64,000 bases of DNA, taken from the NCBI RefSeq assembly GCF_002783505.1, contig NZ_PFGL01000011.1, positions 1 through 64,000 on the forward strand. Direction: 5' to 3'. Origin of the DNA: Shewanella sp. CG12_big_fil_rev_8_21_14_0_65_47_15 (GTDB taxonomy: Bacteria > Pseudomonadota > Gammaproteobacteria > Enterobacterales > Shewanellaceae). The notes under the pieces are model-generated. The model was not told the origin of the DNA, made no database searches, and saw nothing but the letters and a program-made list of their open reading frames with translations. Shown one piece after another: positions 55,793-64,000 of the stretch. How positions within the stretch are numbered: the first letter of the stretch is position 1; every line of letters begins with the position of its first letter. The translations under genes were made by a program, and so were the position numbers.

Positions 55793-56488
55793 CTAGTGTA
55801 CATCTTTCCAATACTCTTTCTTCAAGAGGTAGGCCACAATAAAGAATATAAACAGGAATCCGAGTACCCACCAACCCATAGCTTTACGCTCTAGCTTAAC
55901 AGGTTCAGCCGAATAGACTAAGAAGCCCGTGATATCACGCACTGCTTGATCGTATTCTTCTGCGTTTAATTTACCGCCAGTCACAACGACTGTTCCATCT
56001 TCTTGCTTGACTGGTGTGCCCTGCAGTTCTTCAAGAACGTGCGGCATACCAACAGATGGGAATACAGTGTTATTCACACCAAATGGACGGCTTGGATCTT
56101 TATAGAAGCCTTTGAGGTATGAATAAACCCAATCTTCACCACGCACGCGAGCGACTAAGGTTAAGTCTGGCGGTGTAGCACCAAACCACTTAGCCGAATC
56201 TTTGTGTGGAATCGCGTTTTGCATCAGCTCACCAATTTTGGCGTCGGTAAACATATACTTATTACGCATATCATCCGTAGAGATACCGATATCGGTGGCT
56301 ACACGTTCATAACGTTGGTACTGAGTACTATGACAACCAGAACAGTAATGTTGGAACAGGTCCACACCACGTTCTAAGGAAGCCTTATCATGCAGATCAA
56401 CATTGGCTTTTTCTAAATGTACGTGCTCGGTCGCAGCAATAGCCAGCGTCGGCAACAGTGTAACTAATGCAATCAGTAATTTTTTCAT
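55793..56488 (-). CDS. petC: Ubiquinol-cytochrome c reductase cytochrome c1
   Basis: CSGCH heme motif, single C-terminal TM, petAB upstream. Confidence 0.93.
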   Translation of the reverse strand: MKKLLIALVTLLPTLAIAATEHVHLEKANVDLHDKASLERGVDLFQHYCSGCHSTQYQRYERVATDIGISTDDMRNKYMFTDAKIGELMQNAIPHKDSAKWFGATPPDLTLVARVRGEDWVYSYLKGFYKDPSRPFGVNNTVFPSVGMPHVLEELQGTPVKQEDGTVVVTGGKLNAEEYDQAVRDITGFLVYSAEPVKLERKAMGWWVLGFLFIFFIVAYLLKKEYWKDVH

Positions 56489-57702
56489 CAGTGTGTCAAC
56501 CTCGCTGGAACTGGCTTAGTTTTCTCATTCTTGCTGTAAATGAACAGCAACAAGAAGTAGCCAAAGTACGTCACAGTGAAGATACGCGCAACAATCGTCA
56601 GTTCAGGCGTTGCAGGCACAGCGCCTAAATAACCTAGAACGATGAAAGAAATCGCAAATTGAGCAATGTTCAGCTTGTGTAGCGTGCTACGGTAGCGAAT
56701 TGACTTCACTTTACAACGATCTAACCAAGGCAATACGAACAGTACTGCAATCGATAGTCCCATCATCACCACCCCAGTCAACTTGTCTGGAATCGCACGC
56801 AAAATGGCGTAGAAAGGTGTGAAGTACCACACAGGTGCAATGTGCACAGGCGTCTTCATCGGGTTAGCCGCTTCGAAGTTCGGGCCTTCTAAGAAGTAAC
56901 CACCGCCCTCTGGTACGAAGAACATGACCCAGCAGAATACGATCAGGAAGCCAGCGACGCCCATGATGTCTTTTACTGTGTAGTATGGGTGGAATGGAAT
57001 ACCATCAACTGGCCAGCCATTCTCGTCTTTGTTCTTCTTAATTTCGATACCGTCAGGGTTGTTTGAACCCACTTCGTGTAGCGCAATTAAGTGTAAGAAC
57101 ACCAGTACCACTAATACTAACGGCAGTGCAATCACGTGCAGCGCGAAGAATCGGTTCAGTGTCGCGCCAGAGATCACGAAGTCACCACGGATCCACAGGG
57201 TTAAATCATCGCCAATAACAGGGATAGCACCGAACAGAGAAATAATTACCTGCGCGCCCCAGTATGACATTTGACCCCATGGCAGCAAGTAACCCATAAA
57301 GGCTTCGGCCATCAACACGAGGAAAATCAACATACCGAACAGCCACAGTAGTTCTCTAGGCTTCTGGTATGAACCGTAAATCAAACCACGGAACATATGC
57401 AGGTAGATCACCACGAAAAACGCAGAGGCACCGGTAGAGTGCATATAACGCAGCAACCAACCGTATTCAACGTCACGCATGATGTATTCAACAGAGGCGA
57501 AAGCGCCCTCTGCGGTAGGTACATAGTTCATCGTTAACCAGATACCCGTCAGTAATTGGTTAACCAATACCAACATCGCTAGCGAACCGAAAAAGTACCA
57601 AAAGTTAAAGTTAGTTGGCGTCGCATACTGTCCAACATGACGGTTATAAGTCGCCGTCATAGGGATACGCGCATCAATCCAATTAATTAAATTCTTAACC
57701 AT
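56488..57702 (-). CDS. petB: Ubiquinol-cytochrome c reductase cytochrome b
   Basis: WNFWYFFGSLAMLVLVNQLLTGIWL, FMGYLLPWGQMSYWGA, PEW-type quinol site region. Confidence 0.95.
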   Translation of the reverse strand: MVKNLINWIDARIPMTATYNRHVGQYATPTNFNFWYFFGSLAMLVLVNQLLTGIWLTMNYVPTAEGAFASVEYIMRDVEYGWLLRYMHSTGASAFFVVIYLHMFRGLIYGSYQKPRELLWLFGMLIFLVLMAEAFMGYLLPWGQMSYWGAQVIISLFGAIPVIGDDLTLWIRGDFVISGATLNRFFALHVIALPLVLVVLVFLHLIALHEVGSNNPDGIEIKKNKDENGWPVDGIPFHPYYTVKDIMGVAGFLIVFCWVMFFVPEGGGYFLEGPNFEAANPMKTPVHIAPVWYFTPFYAILRAIPDKLTGVVMMGLSIAVLFVLPWLDRCKVKSIRYRSTLHKLNIAQFAISFIVLGYLGAVPATPELTIVARIFTVTYFGYFLLLFIYSKNEKTKPVPARLTH

Positions 57703-58292
57703 TACGCCACTCCTTTATCTACACCGATAATCACGGTGCCATCATCAACATATTGATGTGGAGGGATAACTAGGTTCAATGGAGCAGGTACGCCTTGGAA
57801 GACGCGACCCGCCATATCAAACTTAGAGCCATGACATGGACAGAAGAAACCAGAAGTGACACCTTCAACTTGCTCACCAAATGAATCTGGTAAATAAGTA
57901 GGTGAACATCCGAGGTGGGTACAAATACCGACGGCAATAAAATACTCTGGCTTAATTGAGCGCAGAGGATTAGTTGCATAATCAGGCTGCTGCATTTCAG
58001 CAGAAGCAGGATCTCTTAACTTATCATCATGTGTTGGCAGTTCATTGATCACAGCATCTGTGCGACGGACAACCCATACAGGTTTTCCACGCCACTCAAC
58101 ACGGATCAGCTGACCTGGCTCTACTTTACTGATATTTACTTCGACCGGTGCACCTGCAGCTTTCGCTTTGGCACTCGGATTCCATGACTTGATGAAAGGA
58201 ACCGCTACAGCGACGGCACCAGCACCACCTACTACGGCGGTTGCGGCTGTCAGGAATCTGCGACGTCCGGTATCGACTGGCGCATTGCTCAT
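57702..58292 (-). CDS. petA: Rieske iron-sulfur protein
   Basis: CTHLGCSP and CPCHGS Rieske motifs; Tat-like RRRFLTAATA. Confidence 0.95.
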   Translation of the reverse strand: MSNAPVDTGRRRFLTAATAVVGGAGAVAVAVPFIKSWNPSAKAKAAGAPVEVNISKVEPGQLIRVEWRGKPVWVVRRTDAVINELPTHDDKLRDPASAEMQQPDYATNPLRSIKPEYFIAVGICTHLGCSPTYLPDSFGEQVEGVTSGFFCPCHGSKFDMAGRVFQGVPAPLNLVIPPHQYVDDGTVIIGVDKGVA

Positions 58293-58610
58293 CCACTTAT
58301 CTCCCAGAGGGTGTTGGAATTTTTGTTTTTCAAAGACTTTCCGCCCGGGGTCATCACCATGGGCAAAAATCGAAGTTTGAAGCGGGGCTCATTATAGCTA
58401 AAAATTAGAAGCAGATCATAGTGAAAACACGCAAGTAAGTTAGGGAGATTGCGTGTTTTTTAAAAAATGGACAAAAAAAGCACAACAATTTACCTATTTT
58501 AACCCACATCGAGGATATTTTGAGCACATCCTCTTTTAGCTCGGCATGAAGCATGCATTGCTAATATAAATACCGCCCCTGTTGACCTCCAAATCAATCG
58601 ATTTTAGATA

Positions 58611-58642
58611 AAAAATAGGCCCTGTTAAACAGGGCCTATTTC
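58611..58642 (-). terminator. hflC terminator
   Basis: AAATAGGCCCTGttaaaCAGGGCCTATTT. Confidence 0.8.
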
Positions 58643-58660
58643 AACGCGGTTATTGACCTA

Positions 58661-59554
58661 TTATTTCTTAGGTGCAGTGCTCTTCATATATTTAAAGAAC
58701 TCACTGTCAGGCTCTAATACCATGATATCTGAGTTACCAGAGAAACTCTCACGATAGGCTTCTAAGCTACGAACAAAGCTAAAGAATTCAGCATCTTTAC
58801 TATATGCGTCAGAGTAAATCTTAGCCGCTAACGCATCACCTTCACCACGAATGGTCAAGGCCTTACGTTCAGCTTCTGCAATCTTCACTGTCACATTGGC
58901 GTCAATAGTGGCACGAATGATTTCAGACTGCTCTTTACCCTGCGCTCTATGCTCTTTTGCCACCGCTTGACGCTCGGCACGCATACGTTGGTATATACTG
59001 TTACTGACGTTAGCCGGTAAATTGATTTGCTTTACACGCACGTCAACCACTTCGATACCTAAGTCTTTGGCGCTTTCTGAAGCATTAGCGAGTGCATCAT
59101 TTTGCAATTCATCACGCTTACCAGAAACAATTTCCTTGATAGTGCGACGACCAAACTCTGTACGTAAATCGTTGTTGATCTTACGTTGGAGCAGCGATTC
59201 TGCATTCGATTTAATACCACCATTTGTGGATAGGTAATATTTCTCGAAGTCAAAAATACGCCACTTCACATAGGAATCAACCATCAGATCTTTTTTCTCT
59301 GAAGTGACGAAACGATCGGCTGCGCCGTCCAATGTCTGAATACGGGCATCGAGTAACTTCACTTTATCGATCACTGGCACTTTAAAGTGCAATCCAGGAC
59401 CGAAAACGCGAGTCACTTGTTTACCGTCAACATTGTCTTTAACGATCTCACCGAAACGCGCCACAATGGCTCGCTCACCTTCGTTGACGACCATCATAGA
59501 AGATAAAACCACACCTAAAACAACGGCGATAAGAATAATACCTAATCTACCCAT
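58661..59554 (-). CDS. hflC: FtsH protease modulator HflC
   Basis: SPFH/prohibitin domain; upstream hflK. Confidence 0.94.
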   Translation of the reverse strand: MGRLGIILIAVVLGVVLSSMMVVNEGERAIVARFGEIVKDNVDGKQVTRVFGPGLHFKVPVIDKVKLLDARIQTLDGAADRFVTSEKKDLMVDSYVKWRIFDFEKYYLSTNGGIKSNAESLLQRKINNDLRTEFGRRTIKEIVSGKRDELQNDALANASESAKDLGIEVVDVRVKQINLPANVSNSIYQRMRAERQAVAKEHRAQGKEQSEIIRATIDANVTVKIAEAERKALTIRGEGDALAAKIYSDAYSKDAEFFSFVRSLEAYRESFSGNSDIMVLEPDSEFFKYMKSTAPKK

Positions 59555-59557
59555 GAA

Positions 59558-60700
59558 TTAATCCCTCCCTTGGCGAGTACGATCATCGCGGGACGGACGT
59601 CCACTCAAAGGCTCACCAATGCGAGTCGTTGATACAGATGAAGAATTGACATTCTGCTGAGGCTTAGGCTCCAGATCAGGTGTAGCAGTCTTCTCTTTCA
59701 TTAACTTGTCTAACGGCAAGTACATTAAGTTGCCATTGTTTTTGGCATCAATCAGCACTTTGTTGGTCTCCGTCATCACCTGCTGCATTGTATCTAAATA
59801 CAAGCGTTTACGAGTGACTTCAGGCGCCGCTTGGTACTCAGGTAACAGCAACTCAAAACGAGCCACTTTACCGCGAGCTTCTAGGATTTCGCGCTCTTTA
59901 TAGGCATTGGCTTGTTGCGCCATGCGTTCCACTTCACCACGTGCTTTTGGTTCAATTTCACGGGCATAGGCTTCGGCTTCACGAATAAAGCGCTGCTCAT
60001 CTTCTTGGGCTGAAATCGCATCATCAAAGGCATCTTTCACTTCTTCAGGCGGACGCGCCGGCAAGAAGTTAACGTCGACAATCGCAAGACCCAATTTGTA
60101 CGGTTCAAGAATGCGTTCTAATTCTTTCCAAGTGTCACGACGAATCGCATCACGACCTGTGGTCAGAATATCGTCCATCTTGTTATGACCAATCACATAA
60201 CGCAGGGCGCTATCGGTCGCTTCACGTAAGCTGGCATTGGCATCAACCGCACTGAATAGATACGAGTACGCATCTAAAATACGATACTGCACATCAAGCT
60301 CAACTTTCACGACGTTTTCATCGGATGTCAGCATGCTACCAGACGCTGGAATAGAGCGAACAGATTGCACATCGACGGGATAAATCTGGTCGATAAAGGT
60401 CGCTTTCCAGTGAAGGCCAGGGCCAATTTCACCATTGTGTTGACCAAAACGCAGTGCCACACCACGCTCAGCCTCTTTAATTGTGTAAAAACCCGAGAGT
60501 CCCCAAACAGCTAAAGCAATGGCAAGAATGATGATTAAGCTAAACGAACTAAAGTTCTGGCCTGATGAGCCATTGCCTTTGCCGCCAAAGCGCTTTGAAA
60601 AATTACGAAAAACCTCATCAAGGTCCGGTGGTCCTTTGTCGTTACCACCTTTATTTCCCCAAGGATCATTACCCTTGTTACCGGGCTCGTTCCAAGCCAT
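59558..60700 (-). CDS. hflK: FtsH protease modulator HflK
   Basis: MAWNEPGNKGNDPWG N-terminus, SPFH domain. Confidence 0.95.
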   Translation of the reverse strand: MAWNEPGNKGNDPWGNKGGNDKGPPDLDEVFRNFSKRFGGKGNGSSGQNFSSFSLIIILAIALAVWGLSGFYTIKEAERGVALRFGQHNGEIGPGLHWKATFIDQIYPVDVQSVRSIPASGSMLTSDENVVKVELDVQYRILDAYSYLFSAVDANASLREATDSALRYVIGHNKMDDILTTGRDAIRRDTWKELERILEPYKLGLAIVDVNFLPARPPEEVKDAFDDAISAQEDEQRFIREAEAYAREIEPKARGEVERMAQQANAYKEREILEARGKVARFELLLPEYQAAPEVTRKRLYLDTMQQVMTETNKVLIDAKNNGNLMYLPLDKLMKEKTATPDLEPKPQQNVNSSSVSTTRIGEPLSGRPSRDDRTRQGRD

Positions 60701-60736
60701 TTAGCACTCCATAAGTGGATGAAATAAATTAGATTA

Positions 60737-62044
60737 TTAACAAACAGCCTTTTCTATCGACGCATCGAAGATAAAGGTTTCTAACTCACCCTGACTCTGT
60801 TTAGCTAATCGGCGCCAATCGGCGTCCGATAAACGAACAGACAAAATACAGTTCCCCAGATCGTCGTACTCTTTCTGCTGTATCGCATCCAGTCGATAAA
60901 ACTGGCCAAGATAATGTCCAGCAGTTGCCGGAATTCTAAGTGTAAGTTCCCTGATTACCTCACCAATAAGCTCAGTGATAGCCTTCAGGAGCAAGTCAAA
61001 CCCCAAACGCTTTTGTGCCGAAACCCAGACGCGAACAGGTTTACCTGTGTCGTCATACTCGATCCTAGGTGTAACATCTTCGAGCAGGTCGATTTTATTA
61101 CAAACGACCAACTGCATGACTTCATCGGCTTCGATATCTTTCAGCACATTTTGCACTTGTTCGAAATTATCCGCCATATTTTCATCTGCACAATCAACGA
61201 TATGCAGTAGCAACTCCGCCTGACGCGTCTCCTGTAGCGTTGCCTTAAACGCGGCGACGAGATCGTGTGGCAAATGACGAATAAACCCTACTGTATCCGC
61301 TAATATCACGGCGCCATCGGGTAAATCTAGCTTTCTAAGCGTGGGATCGAGTGTGGCAAATAACTGATCGGCTGCATAAACATCTGACGAGGTTAACGCA
61401 TTGAACAAGGTTGATTTGCCCGCGTTGGTATAACCTACTAATGAAACCGTTGGCATTTCGCTGCGTTTACGGGCGCGGCGACTCTGCTCACGTTGCTTAT
61501 CAACTCGCTCTAAGCGCTTATTGATATTTTTAATCCGTCCCCTGAGCAGACGTCTATCGGTTTCTAGCTGGGTTTCCCCTGGACCACGTAAACCAATACC
61601 GCCTTTTTGACGTTCAAGGTGGGTCCAACCACGTACAAGGCGAGTCGACATGTGGCGCAATTGCGCTAGCTCCACCTGCAACTTACCTTCGTGAGTCCGT
61701 GCACGTTGGGCAAAAATATCCAAAATAAGCGTGGTTCGGTCCAATACTCGGCACTGGCACACTTGTTCAAGATTACGCTCCTGGGCTGGACTCAAGGCGT
61801 GGTTAAAAATCACCACATTGGCCTCAGTCGCAGCCACAAGTGCAGCTAATTCTTCGGCTTTTCCAGAACCCACAAAAAACTTGCGGTCTGGTGAGCGTCG
61901 ACTTCCAGTAATCACCCCGACGGAACGCGCTCCAGCAGACTCAACCAGTAGCTGTAGCTCGACTAAGTCTTCTCGGCGTTCCTCATCGGAAAAGTCGATA
62001 TGGACAAGAACCGCTGTTTCTCCCGCCTCATAACGATCAAACAA
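60737..62044 (-). CDS. hflX: GTPase HflX
   Basis: GYTNAGKSTLFN G1, DTVGFI G3, NKIDL G4. Confidence 0.95.
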   Translation of the reverse strand: MFDRYEAGETAVLVHIDFSDEERREDLVELQLLVESAGARSVGVITGSRRSPDRKFFVGSGKAEELAALVAATEANVVIFNHALSPAQERNLEQVCQCRVLDRTTLILDIFAQRARTHEGKLQVELAQLRHMSTRLVRGWTHLERQKGGIGLRGPGETQLETDRRLLRGRIKNINKRLERVDKQREQSRRARKRSEMPTVSLVGYTNAGKSTLFNALTSSDVYAADQLFATLDPTLRKLDLPDGAVILADTVGFIRHLPHDLVAAFKATLQETRQAELLLHIVDCADENMADNFEQVQNVLKDIEADEVMQLVVCNKIDLLEDVTPRIEYDDTGKPVRVWVSAQKRLGFDLLLKAITELIGEVIRELTLRIPATAGHYLGQFYRLDAIQQKEYDDLGNCILSVRLSDADWRRLAKQSQGELETFIFDASIEKAVC

Positions 62045-62067
62045 GAAGCAAACTCCTCAAATAAACC

Positions 62068-62340
62068 TTATTCACCACTTGGCATATCATCCTGCGCGCC
62101 ATATCCGCCCTGGGCATTTTGATGGCCAGTGACGTTGAATGGACGTGCTGGAACTACTGTGGAAATAGCGTGTTTGTATACCATTTGGCTGACTGTGTTT
62201 TTCAACAGAATGACAAATTGATCAAACGACTCTACCTGTCCCTGGAGTTTAATGCCGTTTACCAAGTAAATTGATACAGGAACGCGCTCGCGGCGCAGTG
62301 CGTTCAAAAATGGGTCTTGTAAAGATTGCCCCTTAGCCAT
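62068..62340 (-). CDS. hfq: RNA chaperone Hfq
   Basis: [48 protein letters not shown]. Confidence 0.97.
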   Translation of the reverse strand: MAKGQSLQDPFLNALRRERVPVSIYLVNGIKLQGQVESFDQFVILLKNTVSQMVYKHAISTVVPARPFNVTGHQNAQGGYGAQDDMPSGE

Positions 62341-62432
62341 TTTATTATTTCCTTTTTAATTTATATAAAAATAAATCTATATCAGTGAAGTTTTTTGTTT
62401 AGTTTTAGTATTATACAGCAAGGGCTAATAAG

Positions 62433-63359
62433 CTAGCGGCATTGACGCATAAGTGTAACTAAATTCCCCTCAGCACCACTTTCAAGCCAATTTAACTCTG
62501 GCCAACTGCGCAACCATGTTAATTGACGCTTAGCTAATTGCCTAGTAGCTGCAACTGCTTTTTCGACCATAGTATCATAGTCAAACTCACCATCGAGGTA
62601 CTGCCAGCACTGTCGATATCCCACGCAACGCATTGATGGCAAATCTAAATGCAAGTCACTTCTCGTTTTTAGCTGCGTAACTTCATTAATAAAACCTTGC
62701 TGCAACATGATCTGAAAGCGTTGCGCAATTAAGTTATGTAATACTTTACGCTCCCGGGGGGCAATGGCAAATTGCACCACATCGTAGGGCAAAGGTGCTG
62801 ACTTAGTCTGTGTCAGCTCAGTCAGACTCTTGCCGCTTATTCTATAGACTTCCAGCGCTCTTGAAAGTCTTTGTGGATCATTAGGATGAATTCTTTCTGC
62901 CGACACGGGATCTATCTCCCGTAATTGGTCGTGCAGCACTTCCCATCCCTTAGTGTCCGCCTCAGCTTGGATCTCTGCCCGTATCGCTTCACTCGCACTC
63001 GGAAGCGGCGATAATCCTTCTAGTAGCGCCTTAAAATACATCATGGTGCCACCGACCAATAGGGGTGTTTTTCCCATGCTGATAATCTGTTCTATCTCTG
63101 CCAGTGCATCGGTTCGAAAATCGGCAGCGGAGTAACTCTCGCCCGGATCGCGAATATCGATTAAGCGATGCGGTCCACGGGCTAATTCTTCCGCTGAAGG
63201 TTTGGCACTGCCTATATCCATACCACGATAAATCAGGGCTGAGTCAACTGAGATAATTTCACAGTTGTGTTTCTCGGCCAATTCTAGTGCTAAAGCCGTT
63301 TTCCCAGAGGCCGTAGGTCCCATAAGGAATAACACTTTAGGCTGTTGTTCTTTATTCAC
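62433..63359 (-). CDS. miaA: tRNA dimethylallyltransferase
   Basis: [33 protein letters not shown]. Confidence 0.96.
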   Translation of the reverse strand: MNKEQQPKVLFLMGPTASGKTALALELAEKHNCEIISVDSALIYRGMDIGSAKPSAEELARGPHRLIDIRDPGESYSAADFRTDALAEIEQIISMGKTPLLVGGTMMYFKALLEGLSPLPSASEAIRAEIQAEADTKGWEVLHDQLREIDPVSAERIHPNDPQRLSRALEVYRISGKSLTELTQTKSAPLPYDVVQFAIAPRERKVLHNLIAQRFQIMLQQGFINEVTQLKTRSDLHLDLPSMRCVGYRQCWQYLDGEFDYDTMVEKAVAATRQLAKRQLTWLRSWPELNWLESGAEGNLVTLMRQCR

Positions 63360-64000
63360 TTGCTTGCTCTTCTAGCCACGACTGCCAAGGTAAGGATATT
63401 GCATTTTTGGCGATATACAGTCTTTTCTCTTCTGTTAACTGACAAAATGCAGCCCAAATCTCAGGCGCCGACACAAACCCCGCTAGGCTGTGCTTTGCCA
63501 ACCACATAGCCAAAGCATTCGGCGCTGGTGTTTCGAAACGTAGCGATTGCAACCACTCGGGGATCGCCTTAGCTAACGGGCTGTCCCTGAGATATGGGGG
63601 CACTTTTTTAATAATCAACTGCTGATAGCGAATAGTTAGTTCTAATCCGAGTTGACGTATTAAGGTCTCATGTTCATCAATTAACGACTGCCACTCAGTG
63701 TCGGCAGCAACCGACACAGGCATCAATAAGGGCTGACCAATAAGCCCTGTGGCCAGTTTAGTTTCAATCTCATGGCTCCGAGTCACTAATGCTACTGATT
63801 TAATGGGCAATAAACTTAAATTTTGCCCATCCGCTAACACCCAAAATTGACCATCGAGTATTGCTGGCATAGGTAAAATCGATTGATACACCTTGTCTTG
63901 AACACTGTAGGCAGGGGTTTGCAGTAACGCGCCATAGCTTGCAATTGCCGCTGTTGAAGGCAGCTCGCTACGCGGTCGAGATCCCCCACTAGCATCACTT
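63352..64000 (-). CDS. mutL: DNA mismatch repair protein MutL, C-terminal part (runs off the window)
   Basis: C-terminal MutL dimerisation domain; frame stays open from 63891 to the window edge; overlaps miaA by 8 nt as in other gammaproteobacteria. Confidence 0.88.
   Translation of the reverse strand, partial: SDASGGSRPRSELPSTAAIASYGALLQTPAYSVQDKVYQSILPMPAILDGQFWVLADGQNLSLLPIKSVALVTRSHEIETKLATGLIGQPLLMPVSVAADTEWQSLIDEHETLIRQLGLELTIRYQQLIIKKVPPYLRDSPLAKAIPEWLQSLRFETPAPNALAMWLAKHSLAGFVSAPEIWAAFCQLTEEKRLYIAKNAISLPWQSWLEEQASE

Overview
The window is a chromosomal segment of a gammaproteobacterium, very probably Shewanella. This rests on the conserved mutL-miaA-hfq-hflX-hflK-hflC-petABC-sspAB block, crp, the argD-astA-astD cluster and GlyGly-CTERM proteases. 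About 45 protein genes are supportable. I found no rRNA, tRNA, CRISPR array, phage or intact transposase. The right half (about 31-64 kb) is mostly housekeeping genes. The left half is more accessory: a P-type ATPase, an MCP followed by a frameshifted TOBE-domain gene, a compact operon (MipA/OmpV, DUF3019, response regulator, histidine kinase, solute-binding protein), a giant GlyGly-CTERM S8 protease, a decayed EAL-domain remnant beside a PAS-MCP, and a cassette of Ser-type sulfatase, anaerobic sulfatase maturase, FadL-like porin and DUF1254/DUF1214 protein. The best leads are: (1) the sulfatase/anSME/FadL/DUF1254 cassette as a possible uptake and desulfation module for hydrophobic sulfate esters; (2) an unexplained hairpin-rich noncoding stretch just downstream of it (about 23.0-23.18 kb); (3) the five-gene envelope-sensing operon with DUF3019; (4) the one-nucleotide frameshift in the TOBE gene; (5) dispersed palindromic and GTGGGG-type repeats. 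All family names come from motif recognition by eye. No database search was run.
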